A stretch of DNA of 64,000 bases from Bacteroidaceae bacterium (GCA_017451645.1 JAFTNZ010000009.1:51729-115728); one strand, 5' to 3'; positions 26,581 to 37,140 are shown, counted from the first letter of the stretch. Notes: a model not told the origin generated them from the letters alone. Numbers and translations are program-made.

Positions 26581-27186
26581 TTATTTAGAATACAACTCAA
26601 CGATCAAATGCTCTTTAATGTTCTCAGGGATGTCCGCCCTTTCAGGAAGATGCAACAGCTTTCCGGCTTTGCTGCTCTCATCCCACTCCAACCAAGGATA
26701 CTTGCTATGGTTGAATCCGGCCAAAGCATCAGCAATCACTTCCAGTGACTTAGACTTCTCACGAACACCGATAATCTGACCAGGCTTTACAGAATAAGAG
26801 GGAATATTCACCACCTTACCGTCAACAACAATGTGCTTGTGACCTACCAACTGGCGAGCAGCAGCACGCGTTGGAGCAATACCCAAACGGAAAACAACAT
26901 TATCCAAACGAGCTTCAAGTTTCTGCAACAGAATCTCACCGGTAATACCATTGGCACTTGCAGCCTTCTCAAACATGTTACGGAACTGTTTTTCCAATAC
27001 ACCGTATGTGTACTTAGCTTTCTGCTTCTCAGCCAACATGATACCGTACTCAGAAGTTTTCTTTCTTCTTGAGTTACCGTGCTGACCGGGAGGGAAATTT
27101 CTTTTTGCCAATACTTTGTCAGGTCCGAAAATTGCCTCACCGAATTTACGGGCAATTCTTGATTTAGGTCCAGTATATCTTGCCAT
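26581..27186 (-). CDS. rpsD: 30S ribosomal protein S4
   Basis: This is a primary 16S rRNA-binding protein that nucleates 30S assembly. Its 201 residues start [20 protein letters not shown]. The S4 RNA-binding domain is visible near residues 91-155 ([38 protein letters not shown]). No N-terminal zinc-binding cysteines are present, so this is the zinc-free form. It lies between rpsK and rpoA. Confidence 0.98.
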   Translation of the reverse strand: MARYTGPKSRIARKFGEAIFGPDKVLAKRNFPPGQHGNSRRKKTSEYGIMLAEKQKAKYTYGVLEKQFRNMFEKAASANGITGEILLQKLEARLDNVVFRLGIAPTRAAARQLVGHKHIVVDGKVVNIPSYSVKPGQIIGVREKSKSLEVIADALAGFNHSKYPWLEWDESSKAGKLLHLPERADIPENIKEHLIVELYSK

Positions 27187-27263
27187 TTTATTCTAATTAG
27201 TTTTAATATTTTGGAGGAAGCATTCATACCCTCCTCCGCTGTTCATAAATCTGGTTATCTCTA

Positions 27264-27653
27264 TTATACTCTTCTTCTCTTGGGAGGACGACAACCATTG
27301 TGGGGAAGCGGTGTCACATCAATGATCTCAACGACCTCAATTCCTGCTCCATGAATCGTTCTGATAGCAGACTCACGTCCGTTACCGGGCCCCTTGACAT
27401 AAGCCTTCACCTTTCTAAGGCCAAGGTCATACGCAATCTTTGCACAATCCTGAGCGGCCATCTGAGCGGCATAAGGAGTGTTTTTCTTTGAGCCTCTGAA
27501 TCCCATCTTTCCTGCTGAAGACCATGAAATCACCTGACCTTCACTATTTGCCAGAGAGACAATGATGTTGTTGAATGAAGAATGAACATGCAACTGTCCA
27601 TTAGCATCAACTTTCACATTTCTTTTCTTAGCTGCGACTGTTTTCTTTGCCAT
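27264..27653 (-). CDS. rpsK: 30S ribosomal protein S11
   Basis: This platform protein of the small subunit lies near the mRNA exit. Its 129 residues contain the typical [15 protein letters not shown] and the C-terminal [20 protein letters not shown]. It is separated from rpsM by 11 bases and from rpsD by 77. Confidence 0.98.
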   Translation of the reverse strand: MAKKTVAAKKRNVKVDANGQLHVHSSFNNIIVSLANSEGQVISWSSAGKMGFRGSKKNTPYAAQMAAQDCAKIAYDLGLRKVKAYVKGPGNGRESAIRTIHGAGIEVVEIIDVTPLPHNGCRPPKRRRV

Positions 27654-27664
27654 ATCAACAATTA

Positions 27665-28045
27665 TTATTTAGTAGCTTTTTTCTTATTTGCAACAGTTTT
27701 CTTTCTACCCTTTCTTGTACGGGCATTGTTCTTCGTGCTTTGTCCACGAACGGGCAAACCAATACGATGACGTACACCACGATAGCAACCGATGTCCATC
27801 AGGCGCTTGATGTTTAACTGTACTTCGGAGCGAAGATCTCCCTCCACTTTGTACTCAGCACCGATGATCTCACGAATCTTGGCTGCCTGATCGTCTGTCC
27901 AATCCTTTACTTTGATATCTCTGTCGATACCAGCCTTATCCAAGATTTTAGCTGAGCTACTGCGACCTATTCCATAAATGTAGGTCAACGCAATTTCACC
28001 TCTCTTATTCTGAGGCAAATCTACACCAACAATTCTTATAGCCAT
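27665..28045 (-). CDS. rpsM: 30S ribosomal protein S13
   Basis: This head protein of the small subunit touches the P-site tRNA and the B1 intersubunit bridges. The start [20 protein letters not shown], helix-hairpin-helix [20 protein letters not shown] and tail [20 protein letters not shown] are all standard over 126 residues. It follows rpmJ after 34 bases. Confidence 0.98.
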   Translation of the reverse strand: MAIRIVGVDLPQNKRGEIALTYIYGIGRSSSAKILDKAGIDRDIKVKDWTDDQAAKIREIIGAEYKVEGDLRSEVQLNIKRLMDIGCYRGVRHRIGLPVRGQSTKNNARTRKGRKKTVANKKKATK

Positions 28046-28079
28046 ATACTAAAGTTATTTTATTGCAAAATTACTAAAA

Positions 28080-28196
28080 TTATCCCTGACGTAACTTATA
28101 CTTAGGATTTTTTTTGTTAATCACATACAAACGGCCATTACGTCTAACGATTTTGCAATCCGGCGTACGTTTCTTTAATGATGCTCTTACTTTCAT
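28080..28196 (-). CDS. rpmJ: 50S ribosomal protein L36, zinc-free form
   Basis: This 38-codon gene reads [20 protein letters not shown] on the - strand and ends YKLRQG. The zinc-binding form of L36 has a Cys3-His set (usually CRNCK, then a further Cys and His). Here only one Cys (residue 14) remains and the other positions are Thr and Asn/Lys, so it should not bind zinc. It lies between infA and rpsM, the normal place. Confidence 0.94.
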   Translation of the reverse strand: MKVRASLKKRTPDCKIVRRNGRLYVINKKNPKYKLRQG

Positions 28197-28207
28197 ATCT
28201 TATCTTA

Positions 28208-28426
28208 TTATTTATATCTGAATACTATTCTACCTTTTGACAAATCATAAGGAGACATCTCAACCCTAACCTTGTCGCCAGGCAATATTTTAATGTAATG
28301 CATTCTCATCTTGCCTGAGATATGCCCTGTAATCTCATGTCCGTTTTCTAACTCAACACGAAACATCGCATTAGACAATGCTTCGACAATTACTCCGTCT
28401 TGTTCTATTGCAGACTGTTTTGCCAT
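28208..28426 (-). CDS. infA: Translation initiation factor IF-1
   Basis: This S1/OB-fold factor occupies the 30S A site during initiation. From ATG 28426 it is 72 residues ([20 protein letters not shown] and the conserved [20 protein letters not shown]). A start three codons earlier is possible but not conserved. The gene begins six bases after the map stop. Confidence 0.97.
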   Translation of the reverse strand: MAKQSAIEQDGVIVEALSNAMFRVELENGHEITGHISGKMRMHYIKILPGDKVRVEMSPYDLSKGRIVFRYK

Positions 28427-28431
28427 ACTTA

Positions 28432-29229
28432 TCAAATTGCTTTATCACCTAATATTTCTTCTATAAACTGGAAAGAAGAGAGAATTTCTGCTTTACCGGC
28501 CGCCACTGCTACAGTATGCTCATAATGAGCAGCCCACTTACCGTCGCGAGTCCTGACAGTCCATCCATCATTCTCCAGATATATCTGTCGGTTACCCATG
28601 GTTATCATTGGCTCAATAGCTATACACATACCTCGCTTCAACAATGACCCCGTACCACGGCGACCATAATTAGGAACCTGAGGTTCCTCATGCATTTCTC
28701 GTCCGATGCCATGCCCGACAAACTCACGCACTACACCATAACCCGCAGGTTCGGTACACTGCTGAACTGCATAGCCAATATCACCCACCCGTTTTCCATG
28801 AACAGCCTGACGGATACCCTCGTAAAGAGAATCTTTTGTCACAGTCAACAACTTACGAACTTCAGGAGAAACTTCACCCACACAGAACGTGTAAGCCGAA
28901 TCACCGCAGAAACCGTTCAATAGAACTCCACAATCAATCGAAACAATGTCACCCTCCTCCAAGGGAGTCTCGTTGGGGATACCGTGAACCACCTGATCAT
29001 TAACAGAAGTGCAAAGACTACTAGGAAAAGGTGCTCCATTCGGATTAGGAAAGCCTTTGAAAGTGGGAACAGCACCATTATCGCGTATAAACTCTTCAGC
29101 AACCCGATCCAACTGGGCTGTTGTCACTCCCGGCTTTATTATCTTGGCTACTTCTGCCAAAGTCCTCCCCACAAGGAGATTACTTTGGCGAAGTAACTCA
29201 ATCTCATCTTCAGTCTTAAGAAATATCAT
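28432..29229 (-). CDS. map: Type I methionine aminopeptidase
   Basis: This enzyme removes the initiator methionine from nascent proteins. Its 265 residues contain the pita-bread metal ligands: Asp in DIVSIDCG, Asp in CGDSAYTF, His in [12 protein letters not shown], Glu in CIAIEPM and Glu in [10 protein letters not shown]. There is no N-terminal zinc-finger extension, so it is a type Ia enzyme. Its place between secY and infA follows the usual spc-to-alpha transition; it couples protein maturation to ribosome production. Confidence 0.97.
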   Translation of the reverse strand: MIFLKTEDEIELLRQSNLLVGRTLAEVAKIIKPGVTTAQLDRVAEEFIRDNGAVPTFKGFPNPNGAPFPSSLCTSVNDQVVHGIPNETPLEEGDIVSIDCGVLLNGFCGDSAYTFCVGEVSPEVRKLLTVTKDSLYEGIRQAVHGKRVGDIGYAVQQCTEPAGYGVVREFVGHGIGREMHEEPQVPNYGRRGTGSLLKRGMCIAIEPMITMGNRQIYLENDGWTVRTRDGKWAAHYEHTVAVAAGKAEILSSFQFIEEILGDKAI

Positions 29230-29248
29230 CCCTTGATATACTTCTCAA

Positions 29249-30592
29249 TTAATAAGCTGCCACACCAGAGCGTCCCTTAATTCTTCCAGAACTTAGCAAT
29301 CCATCATAATGACGCATCACCAAGTGACTCTCAACCTGCTGCAATGTATCCAACACTACACCAACAAGAATCAACAAGGAAGTTCCTCCAAAGAACTGAG
29401 CGAACTCAGGCTGTACACCGAACACACCGGCAAACGCAGGCAAAACGGCAATAACACCAAGGAAAATCGAACCAGGAAGAGTAATGCGCGACATGATGAC
29501 ATCGATATACTCTGCCGTGCTCTTACCAGGCTTGATTCCCGGAATGAAGCCATTGTTACGCTTCATATCCTCTGCCATTTGAGTAGGATTAATCGTGATG
29601 GCTGTATAGAGATAAGTGAACAACAAAATCAGCATGAAGAAAATAAAGTTGTACAAAAAGCTCGTATGATCAACCAAGGCACGCATAAATCCGTTTGCCT
29701 CATCTACCTTCGAGAAACCGATGATGGTGATAGGGATGAACATGATTGCCTGTGCAAAAATGATAGGCATCACATTGGCAGCATTCACCTTCAAGGGAAT
29801 ATACTGTCTAGCACCGCCGTACTGCTTACCTCCTACAGTCTGTTTGGCATACTGTACAGGCACCTTACGCACACCACGAACCAACAAAATAGCAGCAGCC
29901 GTAACACCCAAAAGCACCACAATCTCAAACAAGAACATCATCAATCCACCCGCACCTGGAGAAGCCAAACGAGTGGTCAGTTCCTGAATGAAAGATTGGG
30001 GCAGACGGGCAATGATACCAATCATGATAATCAACGACACACCGTTACCAATACCCTTATCAGTGATACGCTCACCAAGCCACAGTACAAACATACTACC
30101 TGCAGCCAGAATGATTGTAGAAGTAATCATGAACAATGTCCAATCTACTGAAGCATTCAATGCAGCTCCGGCCGTCAGTTTCAGATTTATCAGATAAGAA
30201 GGCCCCTGAACCAAAAGAATGAATATGGTCAGATAGCGTGTGTACTGATTAATTTTTCTTCTACCACTTTCACCTTCACGCTGCAACTTTTGAAAATAAG
30301 GCACAGCGATAGCCAAAAGCTGAATCACAATCGAAGCGGAAATATAAGGCATAATTCCCAATGCAAAGATTGATGCATTAGAAAATGCACCACCAGAGAA
30401 CATATTCAACAAGGCCATGAGACCTTCCCCCGTCTGTTCGTGCAACCGTGTCAACATATTAGCATCTATACCAGGAAGAACCACGTATGAGCCAAAACGG
30501 TAAATTGCTACAAACAATACGGTTATGAGGATCCGATTTCTCAGTTCCTCAATATTCCATATATTCTTTAATGTTTCAATAGATTTCTTCAT
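29249..30592 (-). CDS. secY: Preprotein translocase subunit SecY
   Basis: This is the central channel of the Sec translocon in the inner membrane, 447 residues with about ten membrane helices. Conserved motifs include RILITVLFVAIYRFGSYVVL (helix 1), LGIMPYISASIVIQLL, and QREGESGRRKINQYTRYLT in the first large cytosolic loop. The C-terminal loop GFIPGIKPGKSTAEYIDVIM carries the ribosome and SecA contact region. It starts four bases after the rplO stop, as the last spc-type gene before map. Confidence 0.98.
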   Translation of the reverse strand: MKKSIETLKNIWNIEELRNRILITVLFVAIYRFGSYVVLPGIDANMLTRLHEQTGEGLMALLNMFSGGAFSNASIFALGIMPYISASIVIQLLAIAVPYFQKLQREGESGRRKINQYTRYLTIFILLVQGPSYLINLKLTAGAALNASVDWTLFMITSTIILAAGSMFVLWLGERITDKGIGNGVSLIIMIGIIARLPQSFIQELTTRLASPGAGGLMMFLFEIVVLLGVTAAAILLVRGVRKVPVQYAKQTVGGKQYGGARQYIPLKVNAANVMPIIFAQAIMFIPITIIGFSKVDEANGFMRALVDHTSFLYNFIFFMLILLFTYLYTAITINPTQMAEDMKRNNGFIPGIKPGKSTAEYIDVIMSRITLPGSIFLGVIAVLPAFAGVFGVQPEFAQFFGGTSLLILVGVVLDTLQQVESHLVMRHYDGLLSSGRIKGRSGVAAY

Positions 30593-30596
30593 TGAT

Positions 30597-31043
30597 TCAG
30601 AGTTTTACAGCATTACCACCAACAGCCTCGATAGCAGCAACTGCACTCTTTGAGAAAGCATGAGCTTCCACCTCAAGCTTAGTTGTCAAGTTACCGTTGC
30701 CAAGTATCTTCACCAACTGTTTAGAAGAAATAAAGCCTGCAGCCACCAAATCCTCAACAGAAACCTTCGTCAGATTCTTTGCATCTGCCAAAGTCTGAAT
30801 TGTAGCCAAATTGATAGCCTTATACTCGACTCTATTTATATTCTTGAAGCCAAACTTAGGCACACGACGCTGAAGGGGCATCTGACCACCTTCAAATCCG
30901 ATCTTTGTCTTATAACCAGATCTTGATTTTGCACCCTTATGACCTCTCGTAGAAGTTCCACCCAAGCCAGAACCAGGACCACGTCCAATTCTCTTTCTTG
31001 TCTTTGTAGAACCTGCAGCAGGTTGTAAATTATTTAATTCCAT
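30597..31043 (-). CDS. rplO: 50S ribosomal protein L15
   Basis: This protein organises 23S domain II and joins late in 50S assembly. Its 148 residues include the Gly/Arg-rich N-terminal extension KRIGRGPGSGLGGTSTRGHK and the conserved FEGGQMPLQRRVPKFGFKN. It precedes secY. Confidence 0.98.
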   Translation of the reverse strand: MELNNLQPAAGSTKTRKRIGRGPGSGLGGTSTRGHKGAKSRSGYKTKIGFEGGQMPLQRRVPKFGFKNINRVEYKAINLATIQTLADAKNLTKVSVEDLVAAGFISSKQLVKILGNGNLTTKLEVEAHAFSKSAVAAIEAVGGNAVKL

Positions 31044-31073
31044 CTTGTTACTTTTTTTATAACCAACAATACC

Positions 31074-31253
31074 TTACTCTTCAACAATGGCTACCAAGTG
31101 CTTTACCTTTGCCACCATTCCAAGAATTGAAGGAGTAGCTTCGTGTTCAACCACACGGTTCAACTTCTTAAGACCCAGTGCATCCAAAGTACGCTTCTGA
31201 TCAGCAGGAGCACCAATTCTACTCTTAACCTGTTTAATCTTTATAGTTGACAT
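31074..31253 (-). CDS. rpmD: 50S ribosomal protein L30
   Basis: This 59-residue gene lies between rpsE and rplO. The product begins MSTIKIKQVKSRIGAPADQK and ends MVAKVKHLVAIVEE, with the L30 core motif TLDALGLKKLNRVVEHE in the middle. The fold binds 23S rRNA near 5S rRNA. The stop TAA is at 31074-31076. Confidence 0.95.
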   Translation of the reverse strand: MSTIKIKQVKSRIGAPADQKRTLDALGLKKLNRVVEHEATPSILGMVAKVKHLVAIVEE

Positions 31254-31265
31254 AAATAGACCTCC

Positions 31266-31778
31266 TTATCCTCTAAATACTTTTTCCAAACTTACACCTC
31301 TGTTCTGAGCCACAGTACGTGCATCACGCATCTCACTCAAAGCAAGAATCGTAGCCTTCACCAAGTTATGAGGATTAGAAGATCCCTTAGACTTGGCCAA
31401 AACGTCAGTAATACCAACACTATCAAGTACGGCACGCATAGCACCACCAGCAACAACTCCTGTTCCATGTGAAGCAGGCTTGATGAACACTTCTGCGCCA
31501 CCGAATTTTGCAGTCTGTTCGTGAGGAACTGTACCTTTCAGAACAGGAACCCTTACCAGATTCTTCTTGGCAGCCTCTACACCCTTAGCAATAGCGGCTG
31601 TTACTTCTCCGGCTTTACCCAGACCCCATCCAATGATACCATCCTCGTTACCAACTACAACAATAGCAGAAAAAGTGAAAGTACGACCACCCTTTGTCAC
31701 TTTCGTAACACGATTGATGGCCACCAATCTGTCTTTCAACTCTACATCGCTAGATATTTTAACTCTATTAACTGCCAT
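31266..31778 (-). CDS. rpsE: 30S ribosomal protein S5
   Basis: This protein lies at the mRNA entry tunnel and affects decoding accuracy. The double-stranded RNA-binding motif (about residues 15-80, [35 protein letters not shown]) and the C-terminal domain ([32 protein letters not shown]) are intact. I start at the ATG giving [11 protein letters not shown]; an ATG two codons earlier, at 31784, overlaps the rplR stop as TAATG and may also be used. Confidence 0.97.
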   Translation of the reverse strand: MAVNRVKISSDVELKDRLVAINRVTKVTKGGRTFTFSAIVVVGNEDGIIGWGLGKAGEVTAAIAKGVEAAKKNLVRVPVLKGTVPHEQTAKFGGAEVFIKPASHGTGVVAGGAMRAVLDSVGITDVLAKSKGSSNPHNLVKATILALSEMRDARTVAQNRGVSLEKVFRG

Positions 31779-31783
31779 ATCCA

Positions 31784-32125
31784 TTAAAATTTAAGTCCAC
31801 CGTTACGAGCAGCATCAGCCACCTCTTTTACTCTCCCATGATACAAGTAACCATTACGGTCGAAAACGACAGTCGTAATACCAGCTTCCTGTGCTTTCTT
31901 TGCAATCAACTCGCCAACCTTAGCAGCCTGTTCTTTCTTAGGCATTGCCTCCATCCCCAATGAAGATGCTGCGGCCAGTGTCTTTCCAGACAAGTCATCG
32001 ATAACTTGCACATAAATCTGCTTGTTACTTCTAAAAACGCTCATACGCGGACGTTCAGCTGTTCCAGAAACCTTATTCCGAACTCTATACTTGATCTTTA
32101 TACGTCTTTCTATTTTTGTTGTCAT
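31784..32125 (-). CDS. rplR: 50S ribosomal protein L18
   Basis: This protein binds 5S rRNA and attaches it to the 50S subunit together with L5. Its 113 residues include [38 protein letters not shown] and the C-terminal [20 protein letters not shown]. The stop overlaps a possible rpsE start. Confidence 0.98.
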   Translation of the reverse strand: MTTKIERRIKIKYRVRNKVSGTAERPRMSVFRSNKQIYVQVIDDLSGKTLAAASSLGMEAMPKKEQAAKVGELIAKKAQEAGITTVVFDRNGYLYHGRVKEVADAARNGGLKF

Positions 32126-32146
32126 GATAATACTCTTTTATGTAAA

Positions 32147-32713
32147 TTACTTAGCACCAGCTGACTTACCAGACTTTCTGCGAATCTCTTCACCGACAAA
32201 CTTAATACCTTTACCCTTATAAGGTTCCGGCTTACGGAAAGAACGGATTTTTGAACAAACCTGACCAAGCAACTGCTTGTCACAAGACTCCAGAATAACG
32301 AGCGGATTCTTATTTCTTTCAGACTTTGTCTCTACCTTGATTTCGGCAGGCAACTGAATAAAAATACTATGAGAATATCCCAAAGAGAATTCAATCAGAT
32401 TACCTTGGTTAGAAACACGATAACCGACTCCAACCAACTCGAGTTCTTTCTTATATCCTTGAGACACGCCCACAACCATATTGTTTACCAAAGAGCGATA
32501 AAGGCCATGGAACGCATGCTGCTGCTTCTGTTCAACAGTCGTATTTTCATTCAAACCGAAAGTGACATTACCATCCTCAACCGTAACTACAATTGAAGGG
32601 TCAACGAACTGACTCAACTCACCTTTAGGTCCTTTTACTGTCACTACATTATTCTCCTGTGTCACTGTAACACCGGCAGGAATACTAATGGGCAATTTTC
32701 CTATTCTTGACAT
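32147..32713 (-). CDS. rplF: 50S ribosomal protein L6
   Basis: This protein sits near the factor-binding region beside the sarcin-ricin loop. Two similar RNA-binding folds are visible in its 188 residues (MSRIGKLPISIPAGVTVTQE and GVGYRVSNQGNLIEFSLGYS), and the conserved C-terminal EPYKGKGIKFVGEEIRRKSG closes the protein. It lies between rpsH and rplR. Confidence 0.98.
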   Translation of the reverse strand: MSRIGKLPISIPAGVTVTQENNVVTVKGPKGELSQFVDPSIVVTVEDGNVTFGLNENTTVEQKQQHAFHGLYRSLVNNMVVGVSQGYKKELELVGVGYRVSNQGNLIEFSLGYSHSIFIQLPAEIKVETKSERNKNPLVILESCDKQLLGQVCSKIRSFRKPEPYKGKGIKFVGEEIRRKSGKSAGAK

Positions 32714-32728
32714 AATTGAATCCTCCTA

Positions 32729-33124
32729 TTAATATACGTAGCAAAGAACCTCACCACCAATCTTCAGTTCGGCAGCTTCCTTATTAGTCATCACACCCTT
32801 GGAAGTGGATATAATAGCAATACCCAATCCATTAATCACTCTCGGCATATCCTTATATCCGGTGTACTTACGCATACCCGGTGTGGATACTCTCTGCAAC
32901 TTCTTGATTGCATTCACTTTGTTTACGGCATCGTACTTCAAAGCAACTTTGATAGTACCTTGGGGACCATCCTCAACAAACTTATAGTTCAAGATGTAAC
33001 CCTTCTCAAAAAGAATCTTAGTGATTTCCTTCTTGAGATTAGAGGCTGGAACCTCAACAACTCTGTGCTTGGCACTGATTGCATTTCTCAACCTCGTCAA
33101 ATAATCTGCTATTGGATCTGTCAT
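32729..33124 (-). CDS. rpsH: 30S ribosomal protein S8
   Basis: This primary 16S-binding protein organises the central domain; in E. coli it also represses spc mRNA. The ATG at 33124 gives MTDPIADYLTRLRNAISAKH, the family start; the longer frame adds 16 hydrophobic residues absent from the family. The end ISTSKGVMTNKEAAELKIGG is typical. Total 131 residues. Confidence 0.98.
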   Translation of the reverse strand: MTDPIADYLTRLRNAISAKHRVVEVPASNLKKEITKILFEKGYILNYKFVEDGPQGTIKVALKYDAVNKVNAIKKLQRVSTPGMRKYTGYKDMPRVINGLGIAIISTSKGVMTNKEAAELKIGGEVLCYVY

Positions 33125-33176
33125 ATAAATAATAATTAAATTAATCAGGACTATCCTGACAATATTTAACAATAAA

Positions 33177-33476
33177 TTACCAGCTGGCTTTCTTTACACC
33201 GGGAATCAAACCATTTGATGCCATCTCACGGAACTGGATACGCGAAAGACCGAACTGACGGATGTATCCTTTGGGACGACCAGTGATTTTGCAACGATTA
33301 TGCAAACGGATAGGATTTGCGTTCTTGGGAAGAGCTTGCAGCTTCTGGGCAGCCTCATATGCTTCAACAGGATCTCCAGTGTTTACAATCTTCTTCAACG
33401 CAGCACGCTTCTCTGCATATTTGGCGACAAGTTTAGCTCTTTTCACTTCACGAGCCTTCATTGATTCTTTTGCCAT
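33177..33476 (-). CDS. rpsN: 30S ribosomal protein S14, long zinc-free form
   Basis: The 99-residue protein begins [20 protein letters not shown] and ends [19 protein letters not shown], as in S14 of the long type. The four zinc-binding cysteines of the short form are missing; only one Cys (in [18 protein letters not shown]) remains. It sits between rplE and rpsH. Confidence 0.97.
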   Translation of the reverse strand: MAKESMKAREVKRAKLVAKYAEKRAALKKIVNTGDPVEAYEAAQKLQALPKNANPIRLHNRCKITGRPKGYIRQFGLSRIQFREMASNGLIPGVKKASW

Positions 33477-33481
33477 ATCTC

Positions 33482-34036
33482 TTATTTTTTAGCATTTTTA
33501 AAGGGCAAGCCGAACTCTTTCAACAGAGCGTAGCCTTCCTCGTCAGTTTTAGCAGTAGTAACAAATGTAATGTTCATACCCAAGATTCGTGTGATACTAT
33601 CAATGTTTATTTCAGGGAAAATAATCTGTTCCTGAATACCCAAAGAATAGTTTCCACGACCGTCGAACTTACTCTCAATACCCTTGAAGTCACGGATACG
33701 AGGAAGCGCAATACGCACCAATTTCTCCAAGAACTCGTACATTCTCTCACGACGCAAAGTCACCATCACACCGATAGGCATCTTCTTACGCAATTTGAAG
33801 TTTGCAACATCCTTACGAGAAATAGTAGCTACGGCTTTCTGACCAGTGATGGTTGTCAGCTCATTGATAGCCACATCAATAATTTTCTTATCAGCAACAG
33901 CCATACCCAAACCCTGATTGATTACTATTTTCTTGAGAACAGGCACCTGCATGCTTGAACTATACTGGAACTTTTCCTTCAATGCAGGAGCGATGCGCTC
34001 TGCATATTCTTTCTTAAGACTTGCAGTATTACTCAT
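33482..34036 (-). CDS. rplE: 50S ribosomal protein L5
   Basis: This protein carries 5S rRNA in the central protuberance and contacts the P-site tRNA. Its 184 residues contain [40 protein letters not shown] and [20 protein letters not shown]. Its start codon overlaps the rplX stop as TAATG, which points to coupled translation. Confidence 0.98.
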   Translation of the reverse strand: MSNTASLKKEYAERIAPALKEKFQYSSSMQVPVLKKIVINQGLGMAVADKKIIDVAINELTTITGQKAVATISRKDVANFKLRKKMPIGVMVTLRRERMYEFLEKLVRIALPRIRDFKGIESKFDGRGNYSLGIQEQIIFPEINIDSITRILGMNITFVTTAKTDEEGYALLKEFGLPFKNAKK

Positions 34037-34356
34037 TACTTAATCTCCTCTCCTGATTTTTTTGAATAACGAACTAAAGTTCCTTCAGAACTCATTTTTC
34101 GACCCACACGTGTCGGTTTCCCTGTCTTAGGATCAACAACATTCAGGTTAGAGATGTGTACAGGAGCCTCCTGCTTTACGATTCCACCCTGAGGGTTCTT
34201 TGCACTCGGTTTGGTATGCTTCGAAACCATGTTGACACCTTCAACGATGGCACGATTCTCCTTAACGAGAACTTTTAACACGGTACCAGTTTTACCTTTG
34301 TCTTCACCAGAATTCACGTAAACTGTATCGCCTTTTTTAATATGTAACTTACTCAT
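34036..34356 (-). CDS. rplX: 50S ribosomal protein L24
   Basis: This assembly-initiating 23S-binding protein has 106 residues. The KOW motif [20 protein letters not shown] is at the N-terminus, and [20 protein letters not shown] and PTRVGRK are typical. It starts 20 bases after rplN and overlaps rplE by one base. Confidence 0.98.
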   Translation of the reverse strand: MSKLHIKKGDTVYVNSGEDKGKTGTVLKVLVKENRAIVEGVNMVSKHTKPSAKNPQGGIVKQEAPVHISNLNVVDPKTGKPTRVGRKMSSEGTLVRYSKKSGEEIK

Positions 34357-34376
34357 TACTTGATTCTTTTACGAAA

Positions 34377-34742
34377 TTAAAGTACTTCGGGAGCCAATGA
34401 AACGACTTTCATATTGACAGCACGAAGCTCTCTTGCAACCGGACCAAAGATACGGCTTCCGCGGATTTCGCCAGCGTTATTCAAAAGCACGCAAGCATTA
34501 TCATCAAAGCGGATATAAGAACCATCAGCACGACGGATTTCTTTTTTGGTACGTACAATCAAAGCCTTTGACACTGCCCCCTTTTTAATATCACTTGAAG
34601 GGATTACACTCTTCACTGCAACCACAATAACATCGCCAACAGAAGCATAACGTCTGCGTGTTCCGCCCAAAACTCGGATGCACAGCGCCTCTTTTGCGCC
34701 ACTGTTATCACATACTGTAAGTCTGGATTCTGCTTGTATCAT
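34377..34742 (-). CDS. rplN: 50S ribosomal protein L14
   Basis: This protein forms intersubunit bridges and binds RsfS-type silencing factors in other bacteria. The start [20 protein letters not shown] and the end [18 protein letters not shown] are nearly invariant. Length 121. The gene begins three bases after the rpsQ stop. Confidence 0.98.
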   Translation of the reverse strand: MIQAESRLTVCDNSGAKEALCIRVLGGTRRRYASVGDVIVVAVKSVIPSSDIKKGAVSKALIVRTKKEIRRADGSYIRFDDNACVLLNNAGEIRGSRIFGPVARELRAVNMKVVSLAPEVL

Positions 34743-34745
34743 AAA

Positions 34746-35003
34746 TTACTTAGCTCTTTCGATTATTTCTACTAATCTCCATCTCTTTGTTTTGCTCAGA
34801 GGACGAGTCTCCATAATACGTACAGTATCTCCGGGATTGCATTCCTGCTTTTCATCATGAGCGTGGTATTTCTTCGTCTTGCTGACGAACTTACCGTAAA
34901 TAGGGTGTTTTTCTTTGAACTTGGCAGCAACAGTGATGGTCTTTTCCATCTTGTTGCTAATGACAACACCCATTCTCTCTTTTCTTAAATTTCTAGCTTC
35001 CAT
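34746..35003 (-). CDS. rpsQ: 30S ribosomal protein S17
   Basis: This OB-fold protein binds the 5' domain of 16S rRNA. From ATG 35003 it is 85 residues: [20 protein letters not shown], then [20 protein letters not shown] and [20 protein letters not shown]. An ATG three codons earlier is less conserved. Confidence 0.97.
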   Translation of the reverse strand: MEARNLRKERMGVVISNKMEKTITVAAKFKEKHPIYGKFVSKTKKYHAHDEKQECNPGDTVRIMETRPLSKTKRWRLVEIIERAK

Positions 35004-35014
35004 CAAGACCATCT

Positions 35015-35209
35015 TTATTTGTTAAGTTCTCTCTGACGCAATTCAGTTTTCATTCTCGCAATCGTTCTGCGCAAATTCTTAATCTGTGCAGGATTTTCCA
35101 ACGGAGATACTGCGTGATTCAAAACCATCTGATTATAATTGGCCACTTCTGTGTCAATTCTCTCAGCCAACTCACTCGTTGGTATTTCTCTAATTTCTGC
35201 AATTTTCAT
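35015..35209 (-). CDS. rpmC: 50S ribosomal protein L29
   Basis: This two-helix protein lies at the exit tunnel rim next to L23, where trigger factor and SRP dock. It has 64 residues, [20 protein letters not shown] and [20 protein letters not shown]. It begins two bases after the rplP stop. Confidence 0.97.
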   Translation of the reverse strand: MKIAEIREIPTSELAERIDTEVANYNQMVLNHAVSPLENPAQIKNLRRTIARMKTELRQRELNK

Positions 35210-35211
35210 AA

Positions 35212-35646
35212 TTATGCGTTTTGATTTTGAATGTCGTAATCACGTCTAACAATAAACTTGGTAGTTACAGGCAACTTCTGAGCAGCCAAGCGCAAAGCCT
35301 CCTTTGCTACTTCGTAAGGAACACCTTCTACCTCAAATATGATTCTACCAGGAGTAATGGGGAACACGAATCCTTCCGGACTACCTTTACCCTTACCCAT
35401 ACGCACATCAGCAGGCTTCTTTGTAATCGGTTTGTCGGGGAAAATACGAATCCAAATCTGACCCTCACGTTGCATATATCTCGTCACAGCAATACGGGCT
35501 GCCTCAATCTGACGTCCTGTAATCCATTTGGTCTGCAAAGACTTTATGCCGAAAGATCCGAAAGCCAGCTGATTGCCTCTTTGGGCATTTCCCTTGCTAG
35601 AGCCTTTTTGCGGTCTTCTATATTTAACTCTTTTAGGTTGTAACAT
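35212..35646 (-). CDS. rplP: 50S ribosomal protein L16
   Basis: This protein lies close to the peptidyl-transferase centre and the A-site tRNA. The start [20 protein letters not shown] and the motifs [20 protein letters not shown] and [20 protein letters not shown] are standard. Length 144. Confidence 0.98.
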   Translation of the reverse strand: MLQPKRVKYRRPQKGSSKGNAQRGNQLAFGSFGIKSLQTKWITGRQIEAARIAVTRYMQREGQIWIRIFPDKPITKKPADVRMGKGKGSPEGFVFPITPGRIIFEVEGVPYEVAKEALRLAAQKLPVTTKFIVRRDYDIQNQNA

Positions 35647-35669
35647 AATTCTTCTTAACTTTCAAATAG

Positions 35670-36395
35670 TTAGCGATTGTTTTTCTTTCTCTTGAAGTTC
35701 TTACCGCCATTGCCGCCATTACCACGAGCGTTGTCTTTGGCTTGTGCAAAGTTCGGAGCCAAATCTTTCTTTCCAAACACCTCACCACGGCAAATCCAAA
35801 CCTTGATGCCCAACAGGCCGACCTTAGTCAGAGCCTCCGCATGGCAATAGTCGATGTCTGCTCTGAATGTATGCAATGGAGTGCGACCTTCCTTATACAT
35901 TTCCGAGCGTGCCATTTCAGCACCGTTCAGACGACCAGAAATCTGTATCTTGATACCTTCTGCTCCCATACGCATCGTATTGGCGATAGCCATTTTGATG
36001 GCGCGACGATATGCAATCTTACCTTCTACCTGGCGAGCGATATTGTTGGCAACGATTACAGCATCAAGTTCAGGACGCTTAACTTCAAAGATATTGATTT
36101 GAATGTCCTTATCAGTGATCTTCTTCAATTCCTCTTTCAATTTGTCAACTTCCTGACCACCTTTGCCAATGATAATACCCGGACGAGCAGTACATACTGT
36201 AATTGTCACGAGTTTCAACGTACGTTCGATAACAATTCTCGAAACGCTAGCCTTAGCCAAACGCGCATTCAAGTACTTTCGGATTTTGCTGTCTTCCAAG
36301 AGAGCATCTCCAAAATCTTTACCACCGTACCAGTTAGAATCCCATCCTCTGACGATACCCAGACGGTTACTTATCGGATTAACTTTTTGTCCCAT
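35670..36395 (-). CDS. rpsC: 30S ribosomal protein S3
   Basis: This protein forms the mRNA entry with S4 and S5 and has helicase-related Arg/Lys residues. The KH type II domain is visible ([20 protein letters not shown]) and the C-terminal domain carries [16 protein letters not shown]-like and [20 protein letters not shown]. The 241-residue form ends in a Gly/Asn/Lys-rich tail, [20 protein letters not shown], a Bacteroidales extension. Confidence 0.98.
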   Translation of the reverse strand: MGQKVNPISNRLGIVRGWDSNWYGGKDFGDALLEDSKIRKYLNARLAKASVSRIVIERTLKLVTITVCTARPGIIIGKGGQEVDKLKEELKKITDKDIQINIFEVKRPELDAVIVANNIARQVEGKIAYRRAIKMAIANTMRMGAEGIKIQISGRLNGAEMARSEMYKEGRTPLHTFRADIDYCHAEALTKVGLLGIKVWICRGEVFGKKDLAPNFAQAKDNARGNGGNGGKNFKRKKNNR

Positions 36396-36406
36396 TACTA
36401 CTACTC

Positions 36407-36817
36407 TTAATTTTGATTATCATTAGTATTCTTAGAACCAACGAACAAAGTCACATGATTTGAGCGTTTGCGAATTCTATAACCTCTTCCTTGAGGTGCA
36501 GGCCTCATTCTCTTGAGAGTAGCACCACAATCAACAAAAACCTTTGTCACATAGAGTTCGCCGCTTTCAGCCTTACGTTCATTCTTCTGTTCCCAGTTAG
36601 CAATAGCTGAGCGCAACAGCTTTTCTACTCTTGCAGAAGCCTCCTTCGTAGAGAACTTCAATACACCCAGCGCTCTATTTACCTCCATGCCGCGAATCAT
36701 ATCAACCACTAGACGCATCTTTCGCGGAGAAGTCGGGACATTGCGCAATTTTGCGAAATACACAGTCTTCAATGCCTCTTTCCGGGCATTAGCTGCGATA
36801 GCTTTTCTTTTTCCCAT
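36407..36817 (-). CDS. rplV: 50S ribosomal protein L22
   Basis: This protein has a long beta-hairpin that lines the exit tunnel and where macrolide-resistance changes occur in other bacteria. [20 protein letters not shown] and the hairpin-tip region [20 protein letters not shown] are clear. Length 136, with a Bacteroidales N-terminal extension. Confidence 0.98.
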   Translation of the reverse strand: MGKRKAIAANARKEALKTVYFAKLRNVPTSPRKMRLVVDMIRGMEVNRALGVLKFSTKEASARVEKLLRSAIANWEQKNERKAESGELYVTKVFVDCGATLKRMRPAPQGRGYRIRKRSNHVTLFVGSKNTNDNQN

Positions 36818-36849
36818 ATATTATTACTTTTTTATTCTATGCAACCTGC

Positions 36850-37119
36850 TTATTTTTTCTTGTTACCGGCATGTCCACGGAATGTACGTGTGGGAGCAAA
36901 CTCACCCAACTTGTGACCTACCATGTTTTCTGTAACATAAACAGGAATAAATTTATTTCCGTTATGAACTGCAATTGTATGTCCCACGAAATCCGGAGAG
37001 ATCATTGAAGCTCTGGCCCAAGTCTTGACAACAGTCTTCTTACCGCTTTCATTCATAGCAAGCACTTTGTTCTCAAGCTTTACATTAATGTACGGACCTT
37101 TTTTTAAAGAACGACTCAT
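36850..37119 (-). CDS. rpsS: 30S ribosomal protein S19
   Basis: This head protein contacts the A-site tRNA and forms bridges with the central protuberance. Its 89 residues: [40 protein letters not shown] and [20 protein letters not shown]. It lies between rplB and rplV. Confidence 0.98.
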   Translation of the reverse strand: MSRSLKKGPYINVKLENKVLAMNESGKKTVVKTWARASMISPDFVGHTIAVHNGNKFIPVYVTENMVGHKLGEFAPTRTFRGHAGNKKK

Positions 37120-37140
37120 AATTTACTCAATTAACCGTTA

